A stretch of 22,727 bases of DNA. Origin: Rhodospira sp. (GTDB taxonomy: Bacteria; Pseudomonadota; Alphaproteobacteria; Rhodospirillales; Rhodospirillaceae). The position numbers and the translations under genes were made by a program. The notes under the pieces are model-generated. The model was not told the origin of the DNA. It did no database searches and saw nothing but the letters and a program-made list of their open reading frames with translations. Shown here piece after piece: positions 1 to 6,514 of the stretch. The stretch spans positions 1 through 22,727 of the forward strand of contig JANQGN010000062.1 in the NCBI GenBank assembly GCA_028277295.1, read 5' to 3'. Each line of letters begins with the position of its first letter. The first letter of the stretch is position 1.

Positions 1-261
1 TAGGGCGTGCGGCGTGAACGCCTTGAACTGGAACACGAGGGCGCCAAACCCGCGCAGGGTTCGGAGCCTGGCCAGGGGCTCAGGTCGATACCGGGCCGAG
101 AGTGCCATCGCGCCGCGGGCCTTGGTGAGCGGTCGGCGTCGGAATCATGGCGCCTATTTTTCTTGGGATTTTTTGGTGCGATAGGGTATCGTTGCGCGAG
201 CGGTCCAACTCTGGCGTTTGGTTCAGGGTGTCGGAGCCTGGAGGTCGCCCAATAGAAACTC
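1..261. other. Upstream non-coding stretch, no gene recognised
   Basis: No convincing gene is visible here. One + frame is open from the window edge to a stop at about 188-190, but its translation (Arg-rich, no motif) matches no family I recognise, so it could be either the tail of an upstream gene or chance. An 11-bp direct repeat TCGGAGCCTGG occurs at 61-71 and 231-241. A T-rich patch lies at about 156-175. I could not assign a promoter for the hup genes in this stretch. Confidence 0.4.
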
Positions 262-323
262 TAGAGCAAATCCCGAGCGATCTGGCACAGCTCGCCCTGG
301 AAGATCTTTTGGGGACGATTTGC

Positions 324-334
324 TTGAAAAACAA
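324..334 (+). promoter_or_regulatory. TTG-N5-CAA motif, possible HupR-type site
   Basis: The sequence reads TTGAAAAACAA. As I recall, the response regulator HupR of Rhodobacter capsulatus binds a TTG-N5-CAA element upstream of hupSL. Here the motif lies about 235 bp before hupS, in the linker of the palindromic repeat. The same 11-mer recurs in copy 2 ahead of hupK but is altered in the copies at 10126 and 15823. The motif is short and could be coincidental. No hupR gene is in the window. Confidence 0.2.
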
Positions 335-345
335 ATTGTTAGAGC

Positions 346-442
346 CCGTCCGGAAAGTTTCTGGAGCCTCAATATAGTGTGTGCCCGCACCCGAACGGCA
401 TACCGTATGCGGCGTTTTGAAAGGCTTTCCGGACAGACACTG
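346..442. repeat. 97-bp palindrome-ended insert inside repeat copy 1
   Basis: The segment is bounded near its ends by the perfect inverted repeat GTCCGGAAAG (348-357) and CTTTCCGGAC (425-434), and carries an inner near-perfect palindrome GCATAC-C-GTATGC (398-410). AGAGC flanks it on both sides (341-345 and 443-447), which could be a 5-bp target duplication. It could also reflect the fact that every module of this repeat family starts with AGAGC. It has no coding capacity. It may be a small non-autonomous mobile element or a third module of the repeat. Confidence 0.5.
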
Positions 443-568
443 AGAGCATGCTGGGCGATTCAGAAATCGCGCAACATGCTCTAGAAACATTCAGAAATGC
501 TTGCCGTCCTGGTCAATGGAAACAGGTCGAGAACAAAAAATGCTACCAAAAAACGGTGGGGAGGTCAC

Positions 569-1741
569 ATGTCGTCCGGAGCCGAAACATTCTATGAGGT
601 GATGCGGCGCCAAGGGATATCCCGGCGCAGCTTCCTGAAGTTCTGCAGCTTGACAACCGCGTCCCTCGGGCTGGCGCCAACGCTGGCGCCGACGATCGCC
701 CATGCCCTGGAGACCGAACCACGAATCCCGGTGGTCTGGCTGCACGGGCTGGAGTGCACCTGCTGCACGGAAAGCTTCATCCGATCGGCGCACCCGCTCG
801 TTTCGGATGTGGTGCTGTCGATGATCTCTTTGGATTACGACGATACCATCATGGCTGCCGCCGGCCACCAGGCGGAGGAGATCCTGGAGCAGGTGCGCGC
901 CGACCATCCCGGGCAATACATCCTGGCGGTGGAGGGCAATCCACCGTTGAAGGATGGCGGCATTCACTGCCTGCCGGGTGGTCGGCCGTTCGTGGACACG
1001 CTGAAGGAAATGGCCAGCGACTCCCTGGCGGTGATCGCCTGGGGCTCCTGCGCGTCCTGGGGGTGCGTGCAGGCGGCCAAACCCAACCCCACCCAGGCCA
1101 CGCCGGTGCACCAGGTGGTCACCGACAAGCCGGTCATCAAGGTGCCGGGCTGCCCGCCCATCGCCGAGGTCATGACCGGGGTGCTGACCTACATGCTGAC
1201 CTTCAAGCGCATGCCCGAGCTGGACCGGCATGGCCGCCCGAAGATGTTCTATTCCCAGCGGATCCACGATAAGTGCTATCGCCGGCCGCACTTCGACGCC
1301 GGGCAGTATGTGGAAGCCTGGGACGACGAGGGCGCCCGCAAGGGGTACTGCCTCTACAAGATGGGGTGTAAGGGGCCAACAACCTATAACGCGTGCTCGA
1401 CGGTGGGCTGGAATGAAGGGGTGTCGTTCCCCATCCAGTCGGGTCATGGCTGCATCGGCTGTTCCGAGGATGCCTTCTGGGACAAGGGACCGTTCTATGC
1501 GCGTCTGACCAACATCGAGCCGTTCGCCGCCGAGGGCAACGCCGACGCCGTGGGCGCCACGGTGGCGGCCCTGGCTGGCGGGGCCGTGGCCGCGCATGCC
1601 GCGGTGAGCATCGTCAAGACCGCCGCCGACAAGAAGGACGCCCGCAACGCCCGCGCCGAGGCCGCCCGGGCCGCGGCCGCCGCCCGCGCCGACCAGCAGG
1701 CCCGGTCCTCCGACCGGTCGTCCGACCGTTCTGGCGCTTGA
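569..1741 (+). CDS. hupS: Uptake [NiFe]-hydrogenase small subunit, six-cysteine type
   Basis: Electron-transfer subunit (390 aa) of a periplasm-facing, membrane-bound H2-oxidising hydrogenase. Arg19-Arg20 lie in RRSFLK, a Tat signal, and cleavage after Ala-His-Ala46 would make Leu47 residue 1. With that offset the proximal-cluster cysteines are C63, C65, C66, C161, C166 and C195, that is mature 17, 19, 20, 115, 120 and 149. This is exactly the set that binds the [4Fe-3S] cluster of O2-tolerant group 1d enzymes; ordinary enzymes have Gly at 19 and 120. Ligands of the distal and medial clusters follow (HDKC, CLYKMGC, HGCIGC). A hydrophobic Ala/Gly/Val helix near the C-terminus is the membrane anchor, followed by a charged Ala/Arg/Ser tail. 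The start at 569 is chosen because GGGGAGG (558-564) precedes it and the Tat motif then sits normally; an upstream in-frame ATG at 497 is unlikely. hupL follows after 29 bp. Confidence 0.97.
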   Translation: MSSGAETFYEVMRRQGISRRSFLKFCSLTTASLGLAPTLAPTIAHALETEPRIPVVWLHGLECTCCTESFIRSAHPLVSDVVLSMISLDYDDTIMAAAGHQAEEILEQVRADHPGQYILAVEGNPPLKDGGIHCLPGGRPFVDTLKEMASDSLAVIAWGSCASWGCVQAAKPNPTQATPVHQVVTDKPVIKVPGCPPIAEVMTGVLTYMLTFKRMPELDRHGRPKMFYSQRIHDKCYRRPHFDAGQYVEAWDDEGARKGYCLYKMGCKGPTTYNACSTVGWNEGVSFPIQSGHGCIGCSEDAFWDKGPFYARLTNIEPFAAEGNADAVGATVAALAGGAVAAHAAVSIVKTAADKKDARNARAEAARAAAAARADQQARSSDRSSDRSGA

Positions 1742-1770
1742 TCCGGCGACCGTGAGGAGGACACGCAGTC

Positions 1771-3567
1771 ATGACGACGATGCAAACGCCCAACGGCTTC
1801 GCCCTGGACACCGGTGGCCGGCGCGTGGTGGTGGATCCGGTGACCCGCATCGAGGGACACCTGCGCCTGGAGGTCAACGTGGATGACGACAACGTCATCC
1901 GCAACGCCGTCTCCACCGGCACCATGTGGCGCGGCCTGGAACTGATCCTGAGGGGCCGCGATCCCCGCGACGCCTGGGCCTTCACCCAGCGAATCTGCGG
2001 GGTATGCACCGGCACCCACGCGCTGACCTCGGTGCGTGCGGTGGAGGACGCGTTGGGCATCGCCATTCCGGCGAACGCCAACATCATCCGCAACATCATG
2101 CAGCTTGCCCAGTACGTGCAGGACCACCTGGTGCATTTTTATCACCTGCACGCCCTCGACTGGGTCGACGTTGTCTCGGCGCTGAAGGCCGATCCCAAGG
2201 CCACCTCGGCCCTGGCGCAGTCCATTTCGCCCTGGCCGCTGTCCTCGCCCGGCTATTTCCGGGACCTTCAGGGGCGGCTGAGGCGGTTCGTGGAGTCCGG
2301 CCAGTTGGGGCCGTTCCGCAACGCGTACTGGGGGCACGTGGCTTACCGCTTGCCGCCCGAGGCCAATCTGATGGCGGTCGCCCACTATCTGGAGGCGCTC
2401 GACTTCCAAAAGGAGATCGTCAAGATCCACACCATTTTCGGCGGCAAGAACCCGCATCCGAACTGGCTGGTGGGCGGGGTGCCCTGTCCGATCAATCTGG
2501 ATGGCACCGGCGCGGTCGGCGCTGTGAACATGGAGCGGCTGAACATGGTCGCCTCCATCATCGACCAGTCGATCACCTTTATCGACCAGGTCTATATCCC
2601 TGATCTGCTGGCCATTGCCGGCTTCTACAAGGATTGGCTGTATGGTGGCGGCCTGGCGTCCAGGAGCCTGCTGGCCTATGGCGACATGCCGGCGCGGGCC
2701 AACGATTACTCGGCCGATAGCCTCATGCTGCCCCGGGGCGCGATCATCGACGGCGACCTGTCCACGGTGCATGAGGTGGACCTGAAGGATCCCGACCAGA
2801 TCCAGGAGTTCGTGGCCCACTCGTGGTACGCCTACGACGACGAGTCCCAGGGGCTGCATCCCTTTGATGGCGTCACCGAGCCGCACTTCGCGCTTGGTCC
2901 CAACACCAAGGGCGATCCTAGCACGCGGATCCGCGAATTGGATGAAGCGGCCAAGTACTCGTGGCTGAAGGCGCCGCGCTGGCGGGGTCATGCCATGGAG
3001 GTTGGCCCGCTGGCCCGCTTTGTCATCGGCTACGCCCAGGGCAAACCGGCGTTCAAGGAACCGGTCGAGGCCGCCTTGCGACACCTGGACGTGCCCGTGA
3101 CGGCGCTGTTCTCCGCCCTGGGACGCACGGCGGCGCGCGGTCTCGAATGCCAGTGGGCGGCGCACCGGCTGAAGGAAAGCTATGACGCGCTGATCGCCAA
3201 CCTGAAGGCGGGCGACCTGTCCACCGCCAACACCGACCTGTGGGACCCGACCTCCTGGCCCAAGACGGCCCGGGGTGCCGGCTTCACCGAGGCCCCGCGC
3301 GGCGCGCTCGGCCATTGGGTTGAGATTGAGCGGGGGCGTATCCGCAACTATCAGTGCGTGGTGCCGACCACCTGGAACGGCTCGCCCCGGGATCCGGCCG
3401 GAAACATCGGCGCCTACGAGGCGGCTTTGCTCGACACACCCCTGGCCGACCCGGAAAAGCCGCTGGAGGTGTTGCGCACCATCCACTCCTTCGATCCCTG
3501 TCTGGCCTGCTCGACTCACGTGATGAGCGAGGATGGCCAGGAAAAGGCCACCGTCGTCGTGCGCTGA
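1771..3567 (+). CDS. hupL: Uptake [NiFe]-hydrogenase large (Ni-Fe) subunit precursor
   Basis: Catalytic subunit (598 aa) that oxidises H2 at a Ni-Fe(CN)2CO site and is carried through the membrane with HupS. The N-terminal L1 motif RICGVCTGTH provides Cys76 and Cys79, and the C-terminal motif DPCLACSTH provides Cys577 and Cys580. Together these are the four nickel ligands. Fifteen residues follow His583; in this family the specific endopeptidase (HupD here) cuts after that histidine once nickel is in place, so the mature end would be His583. RBS GAGGAGG lies at 1754-1760, 10 bp before the ATG. The length is normal for the family and no ligand is missing. HupC and the maturation genes follow in the same direction. 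Confidence 0.98.
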   Translation: MTTMQTPNGFALDTGGRRVVVDPVTRIEGHLRLEVNVDDDNVIRNAVSTGTMWRGLELILRGRDPRDAWAFTQRICGVCTGTHALTSVRAVEDALGIAIPANANIIRNIMQLAQYVQDHLVHFYHLHALDWVDVVSALKADPKATSALAQSISPWPLSSPGYFRDLQGRLRRFVESGQLGPFRNAYWGHVAYRLPPEANLMAVAHYLEALDFQKEIVKIHTIFGGKNPHPNWLVGGVPCPINLDGTGAVGAVNMERLNMVASIIDQSITFIDQVYIPDLLAIAGFYKDWLYGGGLASRSLLAYGDMPARANDYSADSLMLPRGAIIDGDLSTVHEVDLKDPDQIQEFVAHSWYAYDDESQGLHPFDGVTEPHFALGPNTKGDPSTRIRELDEAAKYSWLKAPRWRGHAMEVGPLARFVIGYAQGKPAFKEPVEAALRHLDVPVTALFSALGRTAARGLECQWAAHRLKESYDALIANLKAGDLSTANTDLWDPTSWPKTARGAGFTEAPRGALGHWVEIERGRIRNYQCVVPTTWNGSPRDPAGNIGAYEAALLDTPLADPEKPLEVLRTIHSFDPCLACSTHVMSEDGQEKATVVVR

Positions 3568-3691
3568 CCGGGTCCGGCCGGCCACTCGGGCGGCTGGCCC
3601 CGCGCCGCCGCCAGGGGGGCCGGTCCACCTCGCCGCCGCCGCATGACCGCTTGACCGCATGACGGGGAGCCAACCCCGGGGGAGACGAGCC

Positions 3692-4426
3692 ATGTCCCTT
3701 GAGACCGGCCGCGACGTTCACGCCGCCGATATCACCGCCGCCGACACCTCGGTTGAGCGGACCACGATCTATGTCTACGAGGCCCCGCTCAGGGCCTGGC
3801 ATTGGGTCACCGCCGTGGCCATCGTCGTGTTGATCGTCACCGGCTACTTCATCGGCACGCCCTTGCCCAGTGTGCCGGGCGAGGCCAGCGACTCCCGTCT
3901 CATGGGCATGATCCGCTTCCTGCACTTCGCGGCCGGCTATGTGCTGGCCATTGGGTGGCTGGTGCGCATCTACTGGGCCATGGTCGGCAATCACCATAGC
4001 CGCCAGCTTTTCAAGTTCCCTTTCTGGCGCCGCGACTACTGGGGTGGCGTGCTGTGGGAAACCAGCTGGTACGCCTTCATGCGCACGGAACCGAAGAAGT
4101 ACGTGGGACATAATCCACTGGCCCAGTTCGTGATGTTCTTTCTGTTCACGCTGGCCACCTTCTTCATGATCATTACCGGTTTCGCACTCTATGGGGAAGG
4201 TGCCGGTATAGACAGTTGGCAATACGCCCTGTTTGGCTGGGTCTTCGACATCTTCCCCAATAGCCAGTCCGTTCATACATGGCATCATCTGGGGATGTGG
4301 GTCTTCGTGGTCTACACCATCCTTCACGTTTACGCCGCCGTGCGCGAGGACATCATGTCGCGACAGTCGATGATCTCGACCATGATTTCCGGTGAGCGCA
4401 TGTTCAAGGACAACCGGGATGACTAG
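3692..4426 (+). CDS. hupC: Hydrogenase cytochrome b subunit, quinone-linked membrane anchor
   Basis: Integral membrane di-heme cytochrome b (244 aa) that takes electrons from HupS and reduces the quinone pool. Four hydrophobic helices are visible. Candidate heme-ligand histidines fall in LRAWHW (first helix), RFLHFAAGY (second) and VHTWHHLG ... LHVYAAVRED (last). The protein opens with a short soluble stretch rich in Asp and Thr before the YVYEAPLRAWHW motif typical of HupC/HyaC/HoxZ. The start at 3692 has GGGGGAG (3678-3684) upstream; an in-frame ATG at 3659 lies within the 124-bp gap after hupL and would add an unusual basic leader. The end overlaps the proposed hupD start by 8 bp. Confidence 0.95.
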   Translation: MSLETGRDVHAADITAADTSVERTTIYVYEAPLRAWHWVTAVAIVVLIVTGYFIGTPLPSVPGEASDSRLMGMIRFLHFAAGYVLAIGWLVRIYWAMVGNHHSRQLFKFPFWRRDYWGGVLWETSWYAFMRTEPKKYVGHNPLAQFVMFFLFTLATFFMIITGFALYGEGAGIDSWQYALFGWVFDIFPNSQSVHTWHHLGMWVFVVYTILHVYAAVREDIMSRQSMISTMISGERMFKDNRDD

Positions 4427-5072
4427 GGGCGGCATGGCGACGGGGCGCTCGGGCGTGGATGCAGACATGGACGCTCCCGGCCGCTCCCTGGTCCTGGGTA
4501 TCGGCAACATCCTATGGGCGGATGAAGGGTTCGGGGTGCGCGCGGTCGAGGAGCTGCATCGCCGGGTCGTCGTTCCCAGCGGTGTCACGCTGATGGATGG
4601 CGGCACCCAGGGCCTCTATCTGGTTCACCATGTGTCCGAGGCCGACAACCTGCTGGTGTTCGATGCCATCGACTACGGGCTGGCGCCCGGTACGCTCACC
4701 GTCGTGCGGGGCGAGGAGGTGCCGCGCTTCCGGGGCTGCCGCGCGCTCAGCCTGCATCAGACCGGCTTTCAGGACGTGCTGTCGGCCGCCGACCTGCTGG
4801 GGCGAGTCCCGCGCCGGCTGACGTTGATCGGTGTCCAGGCCGGTGATCTGGACACCTGGGGCGGGTCGCTGACCGCCGCCGTCAGGGGCTGCCTCGATGA
4901 GGCCCTGATCCTGGCCCGTCAGGAACTGGCCGCCTGGGGCCAGCCGGTGACGGAGCGGGAGCGTCCATTGCCGGCGGCGGCGGCGGGATTGCTCGCCCCG
5001 GGGCTCGATGTCGTGTCCTACGAGGCCGTCCGTCCGGAGCCCCTGGCGCCCGTCGCGGCGGCGGAGGGCTGA
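4419..5072 (+). CDS. hupD: Hydrogenase-specific C-terminal endopeptidase
   Basis: Maturation protease of the HupD/HyaD/HybD family, which removes the C-terminal tail of HupL after nickel insertion. The hallmark GIGNILWADEGFGVRAVEEL carries the metal-sensing Glu. VFDAIDYG carries the conserved Asp and LHQTGFQDVL the conserved His, so all three nickel-contact residues are present. The start is uncertain. 4419 has AAGGA (4406-4410) at 8 bp and overlaps the hupC stop; 4434 and 4467 are in-frame alternatives and either would place the LVLGIGN strand nearer the N-terminus, as is more usual. From 4419 the product is 217 aa, with a Pro/Ala-rich C-terminal extension after the core fold. hupF begins 3 bp after the stop. 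Confidence 0.95.
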   Translation: MTRGGMATGRSGVDADMDAPGRSLVLGIGNILWADEGFGVRAVEELHRRVVVPSGVTLMDGGTQGLYLVHHVSEADNLLVFDAIDYGLAPGTLTVVRGEEVPRFRGCRALSLHQTGFQDVLSAADLLGRVPRRLTLIGVQAGDLDTWGGSLTAAVRGCLDEALILARQELAAWGQPVTERERPLPAAAAGLLAPGLDVVSYEAVRPEPLAPVAAAEG

Positions 5073-5075
5073 CCC

Positions 5076-5378
5076 ATGTGTCTGGGTGTTCCCATGCGTG
5101 TCGTCAGCCTCCACGGCACCGAGGCCCTGTGCCAGGGGCGGGGCGAGACCCGCCGCGTTTCGCTGGTGCTGCTCGATCCGCCACCGGTCGGCGCCTGGTT
5201 GCTGGTGCACCTGGACACGGCGCGCCAGGTGCTCGCCGCCGACGAGGCGGCGACCATCGACCGCGCGCTCGATGCGCTGGACATTGTGACGCGGGGCGGG
5301 TCTGTGGATCACTTGTTTGCCGATCTGGTGGACCGGGTGCCTGAACTACCGCCCCACCTGCGGCCGGCGCGCGCATGA
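5076..5378 (+). CDS. hupF: HypC-family hydrogenase chaperone HupF
   Basis: Small chaperone (100 aa) of the HypC/HupF family, opening with MCLGVPM. In HypC relatives Cys2, exposed after Met removal, holds the Fe(CN)2CO intermediate or contacts the large-subunit precursor. This is the first of two HypC-type genes in the locus (the other is at 10248). Its position directly after hupD, and its C-terminal extension (HLFADLVDRVPELPP), fit HupF, which in rhizobia has been linked to protecting the large subunit when oxygen is present. The stop overlaps an ATG at 5375 (ATGA), but the better start for the next gene is 5405. Confidence 0.92.
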   Translation: MCLGVPMRVVSLHGTEALCQGRGETRRVSLVLLDPPPVGAWLLVHLDTARQVLAADEAATIDRALDALDIVTRGGSVDHLFADLVDRVPELPPHLRPARA

Positions 5379-5404
5379 TCGGCCCGTCGAAGAGGAGACC
5401 GCCC

Positions 5405-6253
5405 ATGACCGGTGCGATCCCCTGGAGCGATCCCCTGGTGACTGACGTCGGTCTGCCATCGGTGCTGCGGCCGGGCGGTCCGCGCGCCCACGCGTTGGCC
5501 CAGGCCGAGGCGTTGGCGGCGGCGAGCCCGGAGGCGCTGGCCCCCGAGGTGCTGGTGTTGGTGGACGCCATGATCGACCATCTGCGCGGGCGTGCGGTCG
5601 ATGATCCGCCCTGGGTCCTCGACGGCGCCACCCTGTCACCGGAGGGGCTCCGGCTGCTTGGCCAGATCCTGGGCGCGGGCGAGGTGTCGGGCCGGGTCGA
5701 GGCACCCGACGGCGGCCGCGTCACGGTGGCGGAATCGGTGCTGACAGGGGTGTGGGTGCTTGACCGGGAGGACAGCGCGGGCCATCCCGTGGCGCGCTGG
5801 ATCGAGATTGCCGCCATTCCTCAGGTGGTCGCCACCACCCGGCCACCGCGCACGACCGCCGCGCTCGATCCGCCTCCGCCGCCGCCGGTCGGCGCTCTTG
5901 TCGTCATGCCCCTGCTGGCGGAGATCGCCGACCATGCGATCCGCCATGTCCCCGGCCAGCCCAATCATGTGATCACCTTGACGCTGCTGCCCATGACCAA
6001 ATCTGATCTGGTTCACCTGGGTCTCGTCCTCGGTCGGGGCCCGGTGGCGTTGTGCGCGCGCGGCCATGGATCGTGCCTCATCCAGGCCACCGGGATCGAT
6101 CGGGTCTGGTCGGTGCGGTTCCTCAATGCTTCGGGCACGGTGATCCTGGACACGCTGGAGGTGGGTGACGTTCCCCTTGCCGTTCGCGCCGCGCCGGAGG
6201 ACTTCACCGACTCCGCCGGTCGACTGGCGGACATCCGTGATGCCTACCTCTAG
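5405..6253 (+). CDS. hupH: Hydrogenase maturation protein HupH (HyaF/HoxQ family)
   Basis: Accessory protein (282 aa) of the HupH/HyaF/HoxQ family, implicated in maturation of membrane-bound uptake hydrogenases, probably on the small-subunit or iron-sulfur side; the exact biochemistry is not settled. Family features include GALVVMPLLAEIADHAIRHVPGQPNHVITLTLLPM in the middle (quoted here as landmarks MPLLAEIADH and NHVITLTLLP) and the C-terminal TGIDRVWSVRFLNASG. AGAGGAG at 5391-5397, 7 bp before the ATG, supports this start over the ATG at 5375 that overlaps the hupF stop. The stop codon TAG (6251-6253) is the first three bases of palindromic repeat copy 2, so the repeat defines the C-terminus. 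In known hup operons hupG precedes hupH; no hupG is present here. Confidence 0.9.
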   Translation: MTGAIPWSDPLVTDVGLPSVLRPGGPRAHALAQAEALAAASPEALAPEVLVLVDAMIDHLRGRAVDDPPWVLDGATLSPEGLRLLGQILGAGEVSGRVEAPDGGRVTVAESVLTGVWVLDREDSAGHPVARWIEIAAIPQVVATTRPPRTTAALDPPPPPPVGALVVMPLLAEIADHAIRHVPGQPNHVITLTLLPMTKSDLVHLGLVLGRGPVALCARGHGSCLIQATGIDRVWSVRFLNASGTVILDTLEVGDVPLAVRAAPEDFTDSAGRLADIRDAYL

Positions 6254-6370
6254 AGCAAATCCCGAGCGATCTGGCACAGATCGCCCTGGACGATCTTTTG
6301 GGGACGATTTGCTTGAAAAACAAATCGTTATAGCATGTTGGGCGAGTCAGAAATCACGCAACATGCTCTA
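6251..6370 (+). repeat. Compound palindromic repeat, copy 2 (modules A then B)
   Basis: This is the complete long form, 120 bp. Module A (6251-about 6319) starts TAGAGCAAATCCCGAG, has the inner hairpin GCGATCTG-GCA-CAGATCGC and closes with CGATTTGCT, which pairs with the leading AGCAAATC. A linker TTGAAAAACAAATCGTT follows. Module B (6330-6369) is a hairpin with 14 of 18 paired positions and the same unpaired G-G at position 12 as copy 1. Compared with the 105-bp copies at 10126 and 15823 it carries extra bases (about CCTGGACGATCTTTTGGGGA) inside module A, an insertion shared with copy 1. Its first TAG is the hupH stop codon. Confidence 0.88.
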
Positions 6371-6373
6371 ATG

Positions 6374-6489
6374 TGTTGTCGGTGCCCGCTGACTCATCGG
6401 AAACGTGCTAGTTAGTTGATCTTGAATATATTGACACTGGAATAAATCGTCATCGCGATCCACGCCGGATCGCCTGGGACTTGCTCCAG
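6374..6489 (-). repeat. Decayed reverse-oriented copy of the palindromic repeat (copy 5)
   Basis: The right part (about 6438-6489) is a clear reverse-complement relative of module A. It retains AAATCGTCATCGCGATCC and GGATCGCCTGGGACTTGCTC. In about 46 aligned bases against copy 4 I count nine differences, all transitions. The left part (about 6374-6412, containing CTGACTC and ACGTGCTA) only loosely resembles module B. With copy 2 this gives a head-to-head A-B-B'-A' pair filling the whole hupH-hupK gap. It ends 25 bp before the hupK ATG. Confidence 0.6.
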
Positions 6490-6514
6490 CCTGTTGAGGG
6501 AGACTGGCGAGCGC

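Larger units (their letters stand above)
262..483 (+). repeat. Compound palindromic repeat, copy 1 (split by an insert)
   Basis: Module A spans 262-345 and is nearly identical to the same module at 6251-6332. It begins TAGAGCAAATCCCGAG and carries an inner stem GCGATCTG/CAGCTCGC with one mismatch. Module B spans 443-483 and is an 18-position hairpin from AGAGCATGCTG to the matching CATGCTCT, with 16 of 18 positions paired and an unpaired G-G at position 12. In the other copies A and B are contiguous. Here 97 bp (346-442) separate them, flanked by AGAGC at 341-345 and 443-447. The copy ends about 85 bp before the hupS start codon, so it may lie in the 5' leader or promoter region of the hydrogenase genes. 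Confidence 0.85.

Noticed and set aside
80..490. 136-codon - strand frame across the region upstream of hupS
   Set aside because: It runs through the palindromic repeat and its insert; similar peptide fragments arise at the other repeat copies, so it is a by-product of the repeat.
1495..3693. Long open frame on the - strand (over 700 codons) opposite hupS/hupL
   Set aside because: It lies antisense to the unmistakable hupL gene, has Arg/Gly/His-rich low-complexity translation and no family motif; such frames are common opposite high-GC genes.
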